Source: Abyssogena phaseoliformis symbiont OG214 (GTDB lineage Bacteria; Pseudomonadota; Gammaproteobacteria; PS1; Pseudothioglobaceae). Taken from it: 64,000 nucleotides of DNA. Of the stretch, positions 21,301-30,923 are shown in pieces. Positions within the stretch are counted from its first letter, which is position 1; every line of letters starts with the position of its first letter. The translations under genes and the position numbers were made by a program. The stretch covers positions 682,001-746,000 of the forward strand of contig NZ_AP012977.1 of NCBI RefSeq assembly GCF_016592595.1. The letters are read 5' to 3'. The notes under the pieces were generated by a model. It saw nothing but the letters and a program-made list of their open reading frames with translations, was not told where the DNA came from and made no database searches.

Positions 21301-22899
21301 TTAGTCCGTTAATTTTCTTTTAAGAATTTTTCCAATATTGGATTTTGGCAATGAGTCAACCCACTGAATTTTTCTTGGAATTTTATAATGAGCCAAATGC
21401 TTTTTACAATAATCAATCAATACTTGTTTTTCCAACCTTGAACTGGTTTGTTTCACCACAAATGCTTTGACAATTTGACCACTTATTTCATGCTCAATGC
21501 CGATACAAGCAGATTCTACAACGTCAGGATGTTGATTAAGCACTTGCTCTATCTCGCAAGGATAAACATTAAACCCTGATACGATAAGCATATCTTTAAG
21601 CCGATCAACAATAAATATTCGCCCCTGTTTATCCACATAGCCCATATCACCACTAAGAAAATATCCATCTTGGGTAAATACCTGTTGATTTAGGGCTTGT
21701 TTATGCCAATAAGAGGCCATCACCTGAGGGCCTTTAATGCTTATTTCACCAACTTCATTTGTTTTTAGTGCTTGGTGAGATTTATCTAAAATTTTGATTT
21801 TTGTTTCTATTAAAGGCTTACCAACAGAGCCACTAAATTTATTGGTTTGATACCCTTCAGCACTAACCACAGGTGAGCATTCAGTTAATCCATAGCCTTG
21901 TATAATTGGCTTTCCAGTGATTGATTGCCATTGGTCTGAGATATTTTTATCCAGTGACATGCCACCTGAAATGGCTATTTTTAATGTTGACCAGTTTAGA
22001 TTTTTAAAATCCTTGTGCTTAACCAATGCGCCAAACAAAGTATTAACACCAGTAATCACACCAATATGATATTTTTTTAAAGGTGTTATTAATTGCTTTA
22101 TTTCTCTAGGATTAAGTACCAAAATATTATTACCTTTAATATAAACAAATAATAAGCAATTAATCGTTAATGCAAAAATATGATAAAGCGGTAGGGCGGT
22201 TAAAATCAGGCTATTCTGATTAATACTTTTAGGCAACCAGTGCTCTAATTGGTGAATATTTGCTAAAATATTTTTATGCTCAAGCGTGGCTGCTTTTAAC
22301 ACACCACTAGTGCCGCCCGTGTATTGCAACAATGCCACTGTATTTTGAAAGGTTTTCTGATTTGGGACAGCTGATGTGTTGTTTAAAATTTCATGTAGTG
22401 TGGTGTGGTGGATATTTTTGTTTTTTTTGATAAAAAATACATTGCGTTTAATGCAGGTGATTAAATTAAGCGCATAACGTTTTATTAAAGGCTGTAAGTC
22501 GCCTATTTCAACAGTAATGACTTGCCATATGTCGGTGTTTTTAAGAATAGGCTTGAGTGTTTTATAGAAAATTTTAGCAATGATAATAGTTTTGACTTGC
22601 GCATCTAAGCATTGTTTTAAAACTTCATCATTGGTGTAGAGCGGGTTAATCAACGTTATAGTTCTATCGCTATACCAGATGCCAAACAAACTCACTGGAA
22701 AGGATAAAAGGTTGGGCATCATGATTGCCACTGTGCCATTATCAGTATGATTTGATAAATAATTGGCTAGTCTGACACTATGTTGATAAAGTTTTTTATA
22801 ACTGATTGATGTGCCTAGACCTACAAATGCTTGATGACTAGGCGCGGTATTTTTAGCGTTATCAAGTAGCTGAGTTAAGTGATTGATATTAGGTTGCAT
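21301..22899 (-). CDS. fadD: Long-chain fatty acid-CoA ligase (AMP-forming)
   Basis: Activates fatty acids to acyl-CoA. From the ATG at 22899 it has 532 residues; a longer frame exists to 22968, but the shorter start gives the family-like N-terminus and an 11-bp overlap with the upstream lipase. ANL-family motifs are LQYTGGTSGVLKAATLEH (phosphate loop), IQGYGLTECSPVVS, YFLSGDMGYVDKQGRIFIVD, DMLIVSGFNVYPCEIE and the C-terminal KSNIGKILKRKL with the adenylation Lys. The usual KGA of the P-loop is KAA, a mild change. Last gene of the beta-oxidation operon. Confidence 0.9.
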   Translation of the reverse strand: MQPNINHLTQLLDNAKNTAPSHQAFVGLGTSISYKKLYQHSVRLANYLSNHTDNGTVAIMMPNLLSFPVSLFGIWYSDRTITLINPLYTNDEVLKQCLDAQVKTIIIAKIFYKTLKPILKNTDIWQVITVEIGDLQPLIKRYALNLITCIKRNVFFIKKNKNIHHTTLHEILNNTSAVPNQKTFQNTVALLQYTGGTSGVLKAATLEHKNILANIHQLEHWLPKSINQNSLILTALPLYHIFALTINCLLFVYIKGNNILVLNPREIKQLITPLKKYHIGVITGVNTLFGALVKHKDFKNLNWSTLKIAISGGMSLDKNISDQWQSITGKPIIQGYGLTECSPVVSAEGYQTNKFSGSVGKPLIETKIKILDKSHQALKTNEVGEISIKGPQVMASYWHKQALNQQVFTQDGYFLSGDMGYVDKQGRIFIVDRLKDMLIVSGFNVYPCEIEQVLNQHPDVVESACIGIEHEISGQIVKAFVVKQTSSRLEKQVLIDYCKKHLAHYKIPRKIQWVDSLPKSNIGKILKRKLTD

Positions 22900-23917
22900 G
22901 ATTTTCAACCAATTGACTGGCAAAATGGTTGAGCGATTTTTGATTAAACACAATTGCTTGTCTGCCAAGCTGATAAAGAAAATCTAAGTATTCACCATCG
23001 CTATTATCAATATTTGCCGAATGTGATGGCTTAATAAAAGGATTAATTCTAAAATAGTTTGAATCCTTACCATAAACAGTATTTAGTTGATAATCACAAA
23101 CTTCTGATAAAGAAGTGGTGACTAAATTACTACCGACATCACGCCATTCAACCGCCCCCCAATGCTTAATAGCATCACAATCTAAGTGCGTGTCTTGCCT
23201 GCCTGTGCCGAGTGATAATAACATTGTATTTACAAAGTAAAGATTGGGATTGAGGCGCCTAAATTCCGCATAAGCAGAAAGGGCAGGGTTGACAGCAAAA
23301 ATACCACCATCAATAAAACAATGCTGATTTAAACCATCCACTGTTGTAATATTAGCAGGTGGAAAATAGGTAATGGCAGAAGTAGCAGCGCGCATAGCAT
23401 CTTTTAAATAGTAGTTGTGCTTTTCGTTTACAACCGCTTTATGTTGCCGAAAAAAATAATTTTCTCCTTGAATTAAGTCATAAACTGGAATTAAACAAGG
23501 TTTTAGTAATTCTTTTAGCGTTTGATTGGCAAAGTACTGCTGGTAAACAAGATTAATACCCTTTACGTCATACTTCACATCTAGTAGTCCTGAGGCGGAC
23601 TTAACTTCTTGTATAAAAGAGGATTGAAAGATTGTTTTAGAATGCTCTAAGTACAATTGTACAATATCATTTGCGGTATATTTTGGCCTGCCACTTTCAT
23701 CAGGGGTTAGCAAGCCAGCAATAATTAAGCCCCCTGTGGAAGTGCCTGCAAATAAATCAAAATAATCAGCAAGTCGAGCGCCAGCATTGCTACTTAATTG
23801 TTGTATTTTTTCTTCCAGATAAGATAAGATAACCGCAGGCACAATGCCTCTTACCCCACCACCATCAATCGAAAGAATACGTGTGTGAATGTTGGGTTTT
23901 TTATCAGTAGTTTTCAA
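22889..23917 (-). CDS. Patatin-like phospholipase
   Basis: Serine lipid acyl hydrolase with a Ser-Asp dyad. SIDGGGVRGIVPAVIL forms the oxyanion hole, GTSTGG carries the nucleophile Ser, and FIDGGIFAVNP has the catalytic Asp. The start is taken as TTG at 23917, 14 bp inside the end of fadA, because a longer frame to 23968 would lie over thiolase coding sequence. The protein then has 342 residues with no clear signal peptide, suggesting action on cytoplasmic-side lipids. Its place between fadA and fadD suggests it releases fatty acids for FadD and the beta-oxidation enzymes. Confidence 0.88.
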   Translation of the reverse strand: MKTTDKKPNIHTRILSIDGGGVRGIVPAVILSYLEEKIQQLSSNAGARLADYFDLFAGTSTGGLIIAGLLTPDESGRPKYTANDIVQLYLEHSKTIFQSSFIQEVKSASGLLDVKYDVKGINLVYQQYFANQTLKELLKPCLIPVYDLIQGENYFFRQHKAVVNEKHNYYLKDAMRAATSAITYFPPANITTVDGLNQHCFIDGGIFAVNPALSAYAEFRRLNPNLYFVNTMLLSLGTGRQDTHLDCDAIKHWGAVEWRDVGSNLVTTSLSEVCDYQLNTVYGKDSNYFRINPFIKPSHSANIDNSDGEYLDFLYQLGRQAIVFNQKSLNHFASQLVENHAT

Positions 23918-25088
23918 AAACACCTGCTGCTCCCATACCGCCACCAATACACATTGTGACCATGCCATAACGTGAATGGATTCTATTTAAATGATGTAGT
24001 AAAGTTGAGGTTCTAATACTACCCGTTGCCCCCAAAGGATGGCCCAGTGCAATCGCACCACCTAATGGATTAATAATATCAGGGTTAAGGTCTAATTCTT
24101 GAATAACTGCAAGGCTTTGTGCTGCAAATGCTTCATTTAATTCAATGTGATTAATTTCAGATAAGTTGATATGACATTGTTTTAATACCTTAGGAATGGC
24201 TAAAACTGGTCCAATACCCATGATTTTTGGGTCAACGCCGCTCACAGCAAAGCCCATAAAACGAGCCATTGGTTTTAAATTAAACAATTTTAATGCTTTT
24301 TCACTGCAAAGCATCACAGCAGATGCGCCATCGCTCATTTGTGAACTGTTTCCAGCAGTGACTGAGCCATTGGCATGAAAAGCGCCTTTGAGTTTGGATA
24401 ATTGCTCTATAGAGGTGTCAAATCGAACACCCTCATCCTCAGAAACAACATTTAAAGTTTGCGTTGTTTCTTTTATGCCCAAGTCATAAGTTTTGCTGAT
24501 AACCTTATAAGGCTTAATTTCGTCTTCAAAATAATTTTGATTAATAGCATGAATGGCTTTTTGATGAGATTCGAATGAAAATTGGTCTTGGGCATCTCGG
24601 CTGATTTTATATTTTGCCACCACTTGTTCTGCGGTTGTGCCCATGCCGTAAGCAATGCCTAAATTATCACTCTTAAATACTTTAATATTAAAAGCAGGCT
24701 GATGTCCCATCATTGGAATCATGCTCATGGATTCAACACCGCCCGCCACCATAACATCCGCCTCGCCTAGGCGAATTTTATCTGCTGCATAGGCAATAGA
24801 TTGTAAGCCTGAGGCGCAAAAACGATTAACTGTTACCCCAGATACAGAATTAGGATAATGAGCAAGCAAAGCGGATATTCGAGCGATATTAAGCCCTTGT
24901 TGCGCCTCAGGCATTGCACAGCCAATCACAACATCATCAATCATGCTGGGGTCAATACTAGGATTATCCAACAATAGAGCTTTTAAAATAAAACTTAATA
25001 AATCATCAGGACGAACTCGGTTAAATACACCACCTGCCTTACTAACAGGTGTTCTGATACTGCTAACAATATAGGCATCTTGTGTCAT
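23904..25088 (-). CDS. fadA: Acetyl-CoA acyltransferase (3-ketoacyl-CoA thiolase)
   Basis: Thiolytic cleavage step of beta-oxidation. The 394 residues contain VTVNRFCASGLQSIAYAAD with the acyl-accepting Cys near residue 90, NEAFAAQSLAV, the His-bearing GGAIALGHPLGATG and the second Cys in VTMCIGGGMGAAGV. It starts 1 bp after the fadB-type gene ends and overlaps the lipase gene at its own end, so it belongs to a tightly packed operon. Confidence 0.95.
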   Translation of the reverse strand: MTQDAYIVSSIRTPVSKAGGVFNRVRPDDLLSFILKALLLDNPSIDPSMIDDVVIGCAMPEAQQGLNIARISALLAHYPNSVSGVTVNRFCASGLQSIAYAADKIRLGEADVMVAGGVESMSMIPMMGHQPAFNIKVFKSDNLGIAYGMGTTAEQVVAKYKISRDAQDQFSFESHQKAIHAINQNYFEDEIKPYKVISKTYDLGIKETTQTLNVVSEDEGVRFDTSIEQLSKLKGAFHANGSVTAGNSSQMSDGASAVMLCSEKALKLFNLKPMARFMGFAVSGVDPKIMGIGPVLAIPKVLKQCHINLSEINHIELNEAFAAQSLAVIQELDLNPDIINPLGGAIALGHPLGATGSIRTSTLLHHLNRIHSRYGMVTMCIGGGMGAAGVFENY

Positions 25089-25089
25089 T

Positions 25090-27474
25090 TTAGTTCCTCA
25101 GTGGCTTGTGTTTAATCAGCATGTGTTCAATTCTATCTTGAGTTTTATCTTCTTTTAATAGTTCAATAAAATGCGTTTTCTCTAAATTTAATAAATATTG
25201 ACTATCGACTTTAGTTTCAGACTCCAGCTCACCACCACAAAGCGTATCTGCAATTTTTTGAGCAATAAGCTCATCATACTCAGAGATAAACTTGCCAGTT
25301 CTCATATTAACCAATTGTGCCAATAAGTTGGCTTTTGCCGTAGCACCTCCTATTTTAAAACTTTGGTTTGAATTTTTTGGACGGTAATGCTGTTTAATCA
25401 TTAGTTGAGCTTGTTGTTTGGCAAAATAAAGCAACTCAAGTCTTTGGTTGATGATTAAATCTCCCTCATCCAAATACCCCATATCAACGGCTTGTTTTGC
25501 ACTTGTTGATACTTTTGCCAACCCAATTTGCTCAAAATATTGAGCCAATTTTGGAAAAATATCTTTATGCTGTGCAGCACGTCTTGCCATTTCCTTGCAG
25601 CCACCACCAGCAGGCAATAAGCCAACACCTGCTTCTACTAAGCCAATATAACTTTCTACATAAGCCACACGCTTATCGCAATGCATCATCATTTCACAAC
25701 CACCACCCAACACCAAGCCTTCGATAGCAGCAATACTTGGAACTTTGCTGTATTTGAGCGCCGTTAATGTTTGTTGAAGTTGTTCAATCACTTCATTAAT
25801 AGGTTTTAAATTTTCAATATCAGGCAAGTTTGGTTTAAATAATTGCCAGGCTTTTTTCTTGGCTTTGGTGAATAGATTTTGATTCTCAATCATGCCTAAT
25901 TTTGCACCTGCAACAATCTCATAAAGATTAGCACCTGCACAAAATGGTGCACTATTTTGCCAAAGAATGATTGCTTTAAAATTTTGCTCAGCAATTTCAA
26001 TGGCTTGTTTTAATGAATTAATGGCTTCTAAATTAAGTGTGTGTAATTTGGTTTTTAAACTAAAGATGCTAATACCATCATTTTCGTGGAAAAATCTAGC
26101 TGAATCATTTTCAAAAATCGTTTGACCTTGTGGCTTAATACACTCATCCATTAGGATAGGGCGGTGAAGCTGGCGGCGATAAACAGAATGATTGGAATAA
26201 GTTATATAGGATTTTTCTATAGGTGAATAAGCGCCTTTATCAATATAAAAATGAGCAACATTATTAAGCCAATCTGGGTTTATTACGTGCTCGTCATCTT
26301 CTAAAAATAAAGCCAATGATTGCTTGACATTATTAGAGTGCCAAAATTCAAAAATCCCCAATGCCCAACCAAACCCCCAACGCAACGCCCAATCAACATC
26401 TCGAACAGAGCAAGCAATATTTTGAAGATGGTAAGCGCTATAAAGACAAGTGTCTTTAATAATAGAATACAAAAATTGTGCTTGAGGATGTGGGTTGTTT
26501 TTAAGCAGAGCAATCTGTTGTGAGGTATCTTTTTTAAAAATCGCTTCAACGGAGGCGTCTATGTCATAATCAGCCTCAAGATAAGTTTGACCTTCAATTT
26601 GGTAAGCTTTGATCACCCCTTGTTCTTTTTTGTAAAATCCAGCCTTGGTTTTTTCACCTAAAAGGTGGTTTTCTACCATGGCACCCAACCAAGTAGGTGT
26701 TTTAAAATAATGACGCCAAGGGTCGTTTGGATGTGCATGATAAAATTGCTCAAACACATGTTTTAAAACATCCAAACCAACTAAATCAGCGGTTCTGAAA
26801 GTAGCACTTTTAGGCCGTTTGAGGCGCTTGCCTGTAAGCGCATCAACTGTATCAAAACTTAACGATAAACGTTGGGCGTGATAAAGACACGCAGCGATTG
26901 AAAACACCCCGATTCGATTAGCAATAAAGCCGGAAGTATCCTTGGCATGTAAAATATTTTTACCCAATTCTGAGGTAAAAAACTCCTCTAAAGTGTCTAG
27001 GATTCTCTTGTCTGTTTGTGCGCTAGGAATGAGTTCAATGAGTGACATATAGCGTGGTGGATTAAAAAAATGAATGCCACAAAATCGAGATTGAAACTTA
27101 CCCAAATTTTCTCCAATCTGGTTAATGCTTAAACTTGAAGTATTGCTTGCTAGAATAACTTGGCTAGACAAATAAGGCGTTATTTTTTTAAGCAATGTTT
27201 GTTTGAGGTCAAGGCTTTCAACAATCACCTCAATGACTAAATCACAAGCCAATAACTGCTTTAAGTTACTCTCAAAACTAACAGGTGTGATCCAAGATTG
27301 TTGCTGAGGATGTGTGAGCGCCTCAGGTTTAAAATGACCAATACTGTCTAAATCTTGTTTAACATGGTCTTGATGACCAAATAACAACGTAGGAATGTTG
27401 GCATTTGCAAATACACCTGCAATTTGAACACCCATCACACCACTACCTAAAATGCCAACTTGGTTAATTTTCAT
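25090..27474 (-). CDS. 3-hydroxyacyl-CoA dehydrogenase / enoyl-CoA hydratase, FadN-like domain order
   Basis: Bifunctional beta-oxidation enzyme of about 794 residues. The NAD-binding dehydrogenase comes first (VGILGSGVMGVQIAGVFA at residues 5-22; SNTSSLSINQIG; FCGIHFFNPPRYMSLIELIP). The hydratase/isomerase domain is C-terminal (AIEGLVLGGGCEMMMHCD, VGLVEAGVGLLPAGGG). This order matches Bacillus FadN, not E. coli FadB, where the hydratase is N-terminal. ATG at 27474 is preferred over 27480 because AAAGGTGG is better spaced. It overlaps fadE by 11 bp. Confidence 0.92.
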   Translation of the reverse strand: MKINQVGILGSGVMGVQIAGVFANANIPTLLFGHQDHVKQDLDSIGHFKPEALTHPQQQSWITPVSFESNLKQLLACDLVIEVIVESLDLKQTLLKKITPYLSSQVILASNTSSLSINQIGENLGKFQSRFCGIHFFNPPRYMSLIELIPSAQTDKRILDTLEEFFTSELGKNILHAKDTSGFIANRIGVFSIAACLYHAQRLSLSFDTVDALTGKRLKRPKSATFRTADLVGLDVLKHVFEQFYHAHPNDPWRHYFKTPTWLGAMVENHLLGEKTKAGFYKKEQGVIKAYQIEGQTYLEADYDIDASVEAIFKKDTSQQIALLKNNPHPQAQFLYSIIKDTCLYSAYHLQNIACSVRDVDWALRWGFGWALGIFEFWHSNNVKQSLALFLEDDEHVINPDWLNNVAHFYIDKGAYSPIEKSYITYSNHSVYRRQLHRPILMDECIKPQGQTIFENDSARFFHENDGISIFSLKTKLHTLNLEAINSLKQAIEIAEQNFKAIILWQNSAPFCAGANLYEIVAGAKLGMIENQNLFTKAKKKAWQLFKPNLPDIENLKPINEVIEQLQQTLTALKYSKVPSIAAIEGLVLGGGCEMMMHCDKRVAYVESYIGLVEAGVGLLPAGGGCKEMARRAAQHKDIFPKLAQYFEQIGLAKVSTSAKQAVDMGYLDEGDLIINQRLELLYFAKQQAQLMIKQHYRPKNSNQSFKIGGATAKANLLAQLVNMRTGKFISEYDELIAQKIADTLCGGELESETKVDSQYLLNLEKTHFIELLKEDKTQDRIEHMLIKHKPLRN

Positions 27475-29803
27475 AATCATCCACCTTTAAAATTTGACGC
27501 CTTAATTGAGTTAAATTAGACAAAACTTGGTGCTTTTGACTGGTTATTTTCTCTTGATTTAGCAATGCATCAATTGCTTCAGGCGTATCTATATGTTTAA
27601 CATTTTTGTATATTTCTTCAGCTTTTAACGCAAGTTTGTAAGTTTGTTCTAGTTCATCAAGTGGTGTGTCTTTGATAAGCAAAACATCATTAGTTAAATC
27701 TTCTTTAAGATTTTCATCATGAATAAGTTGGTTAATAATTTTATTTTGCAAATCAATAGAAGGCTTGGTTTGATTAACGCCTCTTGGTAAAACCAGCCAT
27801 TTAAAAGCCCAAGTATATTTGAATTGATCACAAATTTCTTTTAATAATAATTGCGACTCATAGACATGGCTTTGTGCTGTCCATTTGAGTAAATCATTAA
27901 AATGACTATCTAGTGTTTCTGCGTACTTCAACAAAGTAGAAATGCCATACATCTTAATCAGTAAATCAGCAAATAACCCATTCATACTTTCTTGAAATTT
28001 AATGTTTGAGCCGTGTTTGATTAATGCCATTTCAACCAAAAAAGCAAAGCTTGCACTTATACTGCTAAGTTGCTGATAATAAGGCTTAGTAATGCTTTTT
28101 GTATTTTTTGGGGCAATGGCAACTTTGCCATTGCTTAGTGCAAAAATAAAGCTTTTAGCCTTAACAGTAGATAAATAAGCAAGGTGCTTACCCAGCGTTT
28201 TATTAAATGAAACATAATCTTTATTTTCTAAACTTGTTAGTTCGTCTTTTAAAAAAGGATGGCAACGCATTAATCCTTGACCAAATATAATCATTGATCT
28301 AGTTAAAATATTTGCTCCTTCAACCACAATAGCAATTGGAATACTTTGGTAAATGTTGGCCAGGTAGTTACGTTTACCAAGCATGACTGTTTTGCCACCA
28401 TGAATGTCCATGGCTCGATTAACATTAACCCTTAATAATTCAGTATGATGATATTTTAAAATCGCAGAACTGATAGATGGATTAAACCCCTGGTCAAGCA
28501 AACTTAAATGAAAATCACTCATGGCTTTCATGACGAGCACATCCGCTGCCATAGGTACAATTTTCTCAGCCACACCTTGAAAATGATACAAAGACTGTTT
28601 AAATTGTTTTCTAATTAACGCATATTCAATTGAAGTTTTAAGGCTTAATTGAGCGCCAGATAATGACAAAGAGGGGAGTGACACGCCTCTGCCTAATGAC
28701 AATGACTCCATTAACATCACCCAACCTTGTCCAATCATTGCTTGACCGCCAATCAAAGCAGACATTGGGATAAACACATCCCTACCTTGATGCGGACCAT
28801 TGCTAAATTCTGAACCAATAGGGTGATGGTATCGACCAATACTAATACCTGCCAAGACACTATCAACCAAAGCACAAGTAATGCCTAGATTGACTTTTTT
28901 GCCAATTAACCCATCAGGGTCATACGTTTTAAAAGCGAGTCCAATTAAAGTTGCTATTGGCGCAAGCGTGGTATAACGTTTATCCCAATTTAGCAAAATA
29001 CCCAAAGTTTTCTCACCTTGATGGCTTTGATAACAAACCACACCAGAATCTGTCATTGCGCCCGCATCTGAACCCGCTTCAGTTGAAGTTAATGCAAAGC
29101 AAGGAATGTGCTCGCCTGTTGCTAATTTTGGCAATAAATTTTGTTTTTGTTGGTCTGTGCCATAATGCGAAATTAACTCTGCAGGTCCTAATGAGTTCGG
29201 CACCATAACCGTAACTGCTAACGACACATCGCAACTAGAAAGTTGGGTTAAAATTTTTGCATGTGCTTTTGCTGAAAATGCCAAACCGCCATATTTTTTA
29301 GGAATGTTAAGCGCCCAAAACCCTTTTGATTTGATTTGGCTTAGGGTTTTATCTGTTAACCCAAATTGGTTAAAAGTGTCACATAGTGCACTCACTTGAT
29401 CATCAATAAACGCTTGCTCTTGATTAGATAACGGTTTACTTTTAACAGACAACAATTCATTCCAATCAAGCTGATTACTAAATAATTGCGACTCCCAATG
29501 GGTATTGCCACTTTCCATGGCAACTTTTTCACTATCGCCAATCAAAGATTTTTTATGATTAAATAACTTAACAACAATGGGTCTAATGAAAAGCAATCTA
29601 AAAGATGGAATAAATAATATCAGATTAGCCAACAATAAAAATAGCCCGACCCCCCATATAATCAACAAATTTAACCGAAAAGCAACAAGAAAATAAAGAC
29701 TAACAAAAGAAAGAGTGAGCGCAAAGAATACAAAATACCGCTCAATTCTAGCAAATAAGGCAGTGATTACAATAACTAATATCAGGTAATACAATATAAG
29801 CAT
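27464..29803 (-). CDS. fadE: Acyl-CoA dehydrogenase, FadE type
   Basis: First oxidation step of beta-oxidation. The 779 residues match the large membrane-associated FadE of E. coli rather than the usual 380-residue enzymes. The N-terminus has two or three hydrophobic segments (about residues 1-70), then the flavin domain (FALTSTEAGSDAGAMTD, GRDVFIPMSALIGGQAMIGQ, QFKQSLYHFQGV, DIHGGKTVMLGKRNYLANIY) and a long C-terminal extension of the DUF1974 type. First gene of the fadE-fadN-fadA-lipase-fadD operon. Confidence 0.93.
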   Translation of the reverse strand: MLILYYLILVIVITALFARIERYFVFFALTLSFVSLYFLVAFRLNLLIIWGVGLFLLLANLILFIPSFRLLFIRPIVVKLFNHKKSLIGDSEKVAMESGNTHWESQLFSNQLDWNELLSVKSKPLSNQEQAFIDDQVSALCDTFNQFGLTDKTLSQIKSKGFWALNIPKKYGGLAFSAKAHAKILTQLSSCDVSLAVTVMVPNSLGPAELISHYGTDQQKQNLLPKLATGEHIPCFALTSTEAGSDAGAMTDSGVVCYQSHQGEKTLGILLNWDKRYTTLAPIATLIGLAFKTYDPDGLIGKKVNLGITCALVDSVLAGISIGRYHHPIGSEFSNGPHQGRDVFIPMSALIGGQAMIGQGWVMLMESLSLGRGVSLPSLSLSGAQLSLKTSIEYALIRKQFKQSLYHFQGVAEKIVPMAADVLVMKAMSDFHLSLLDQGFNPSISSAILKYHHTELLRVNVNRAMDIHGGKTVMLGKRNYLANIYQSIPIAIVVEGANILTRSMIIFGQGLMRCHPFLKDELTSLENKDYVSFNKTLGKHLAYLSTVKAKSFIFALSNGKVAIAPKNTKSITKPYYQQLSSISASFAFLVEMALIKHGSNIKFQESMNGLFADLLIKMYGISTLLKYAETLDSHFNDLLKWTAQSHVYESQLLLKEICDQFKYTWAFKWLVLPRGVNQTKPSIDLQNKIINQLIHDENLKEDLTNDVLLIKDTPLDELEQTYKLALKAEEIYKNVKHIDTPEAIDALLNQEKITSQKHQVLSNLTQLRRQILKVDDYEN

Positions 29804-29869
29804 AAGCCTATCATAACCTTTTTTTACAAGTAGTGTTATTGAAAAACCAATTAAATTGGTAGGGAAATC

Positions 29870-30826
29870 AGTTGAGATTCATCCAATCCCCATTTTCAAG
29901 CAACAGTTCACTTAAGTGAATTAACACCTCAGACTGGTTAACAATCGACAAATCTAGCGTGCTAAAAATTTGTTTTGCTACTTTTTTTGATAACGGTCAA
30001 ACTCACAAGCAATAGAATGATACGTATATTTATCTATCATTGTTTGCCAAAATTTTGCATGATTGTCTAAATAAGGCGCTGATTCAGTAGCAGGGTAAGC
30101 CCAATAAAAATTCATTAGGTTGAGCATTTGCAGCAAAAAAGCGTGTTCAACTAAACTTCTAATTGAAGCAAAACCACCATCCCAAGCGATAAACAACATA
30201 GGCAATGCTGAAAAAGCCTCTTTAAGAACAAAGTTGCCTTTAGGTCCTTTTAAGGCAACTTTACTTTTAACCTTAAGTGATTTGTTAAAAATCGTTCGTG
30301 CAAAAGTATCGGGCTTGTTGTTACGAATGTAAAATTCAAGTGCCATACCCATGACACGAACAAGAGGCTAGGGGATACCTAGAAACGCTTCCTTGAAAGG
30401 ATAAATTCAACATCTTGACCCACTATAAATTGCAAGGTTTTTGATCTAGACGTCCTTAAAGCAAGAATTGCCATGCCATCATTAATGAAATGAATGCTTT
30501 TAACCTTTGTATCAATATTTTGAATGGCAATTGATTTCACATCATCAATCAAATCTAGCTTAACTTCAATATCTGACGCAACAGAATTGCAACACATTAA
30601 GAATTCAGTTCATTTCATCTTGCGATAAGGCAAAATCATGATGTTTAATTTTCTTAATAACCGTCACCCAAAAGCTCGGCTTTGCAAGCACCACAAGTAC
30701 CATTACTGCATTTATAATGCATAGCCTCAAACCATGATGAAGCCCACTTTCAAGTAAAGAATCGTTTGATGAGCACTCATAGTTTTTATTTTGAGCACTT
30801 AACCTAACATTAAATAAATTAGGCAT
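29870..30826 (-). pseudogene. Ferredoxin-FNR type reductase, decayed
   Basis: Remnant of a flavin reductase with an N-terminal plant-type 2Fe-2S domain. From 30826 the frame reads NVRLSAQNKNYECSSNDSLL; the cluster motif YKCSNGTCGACKAEL then appears in another frame near 30700, with a following stop. The FAD/NAD part is split over further pieces: DIEVKLDLIDDVKSIAIQNI at 30379-30597, then KSKVALKGPKGNFVLKEAF and LFIAWDGGFASIRSLVEHAF at 29978-30352. A last shift near 29985 leads to KQIFSTLDLSIVNQSEVL. At least four frame breaks make it non-functional. Domain order matches CDP-4-dehydro-6-deoxyglucose-reductase-like proteins; the substrate is unknown. Confidence 0.75.
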
Positions 30827-30923
30827 AATTTGATGAAAAATTCAATAGGGTGATTATGTCAAAATCTTGTAAAGTTTGATTTGAAAATATATAATTTAAC
30901 ATAATATAAATTATGCGAAGTTG

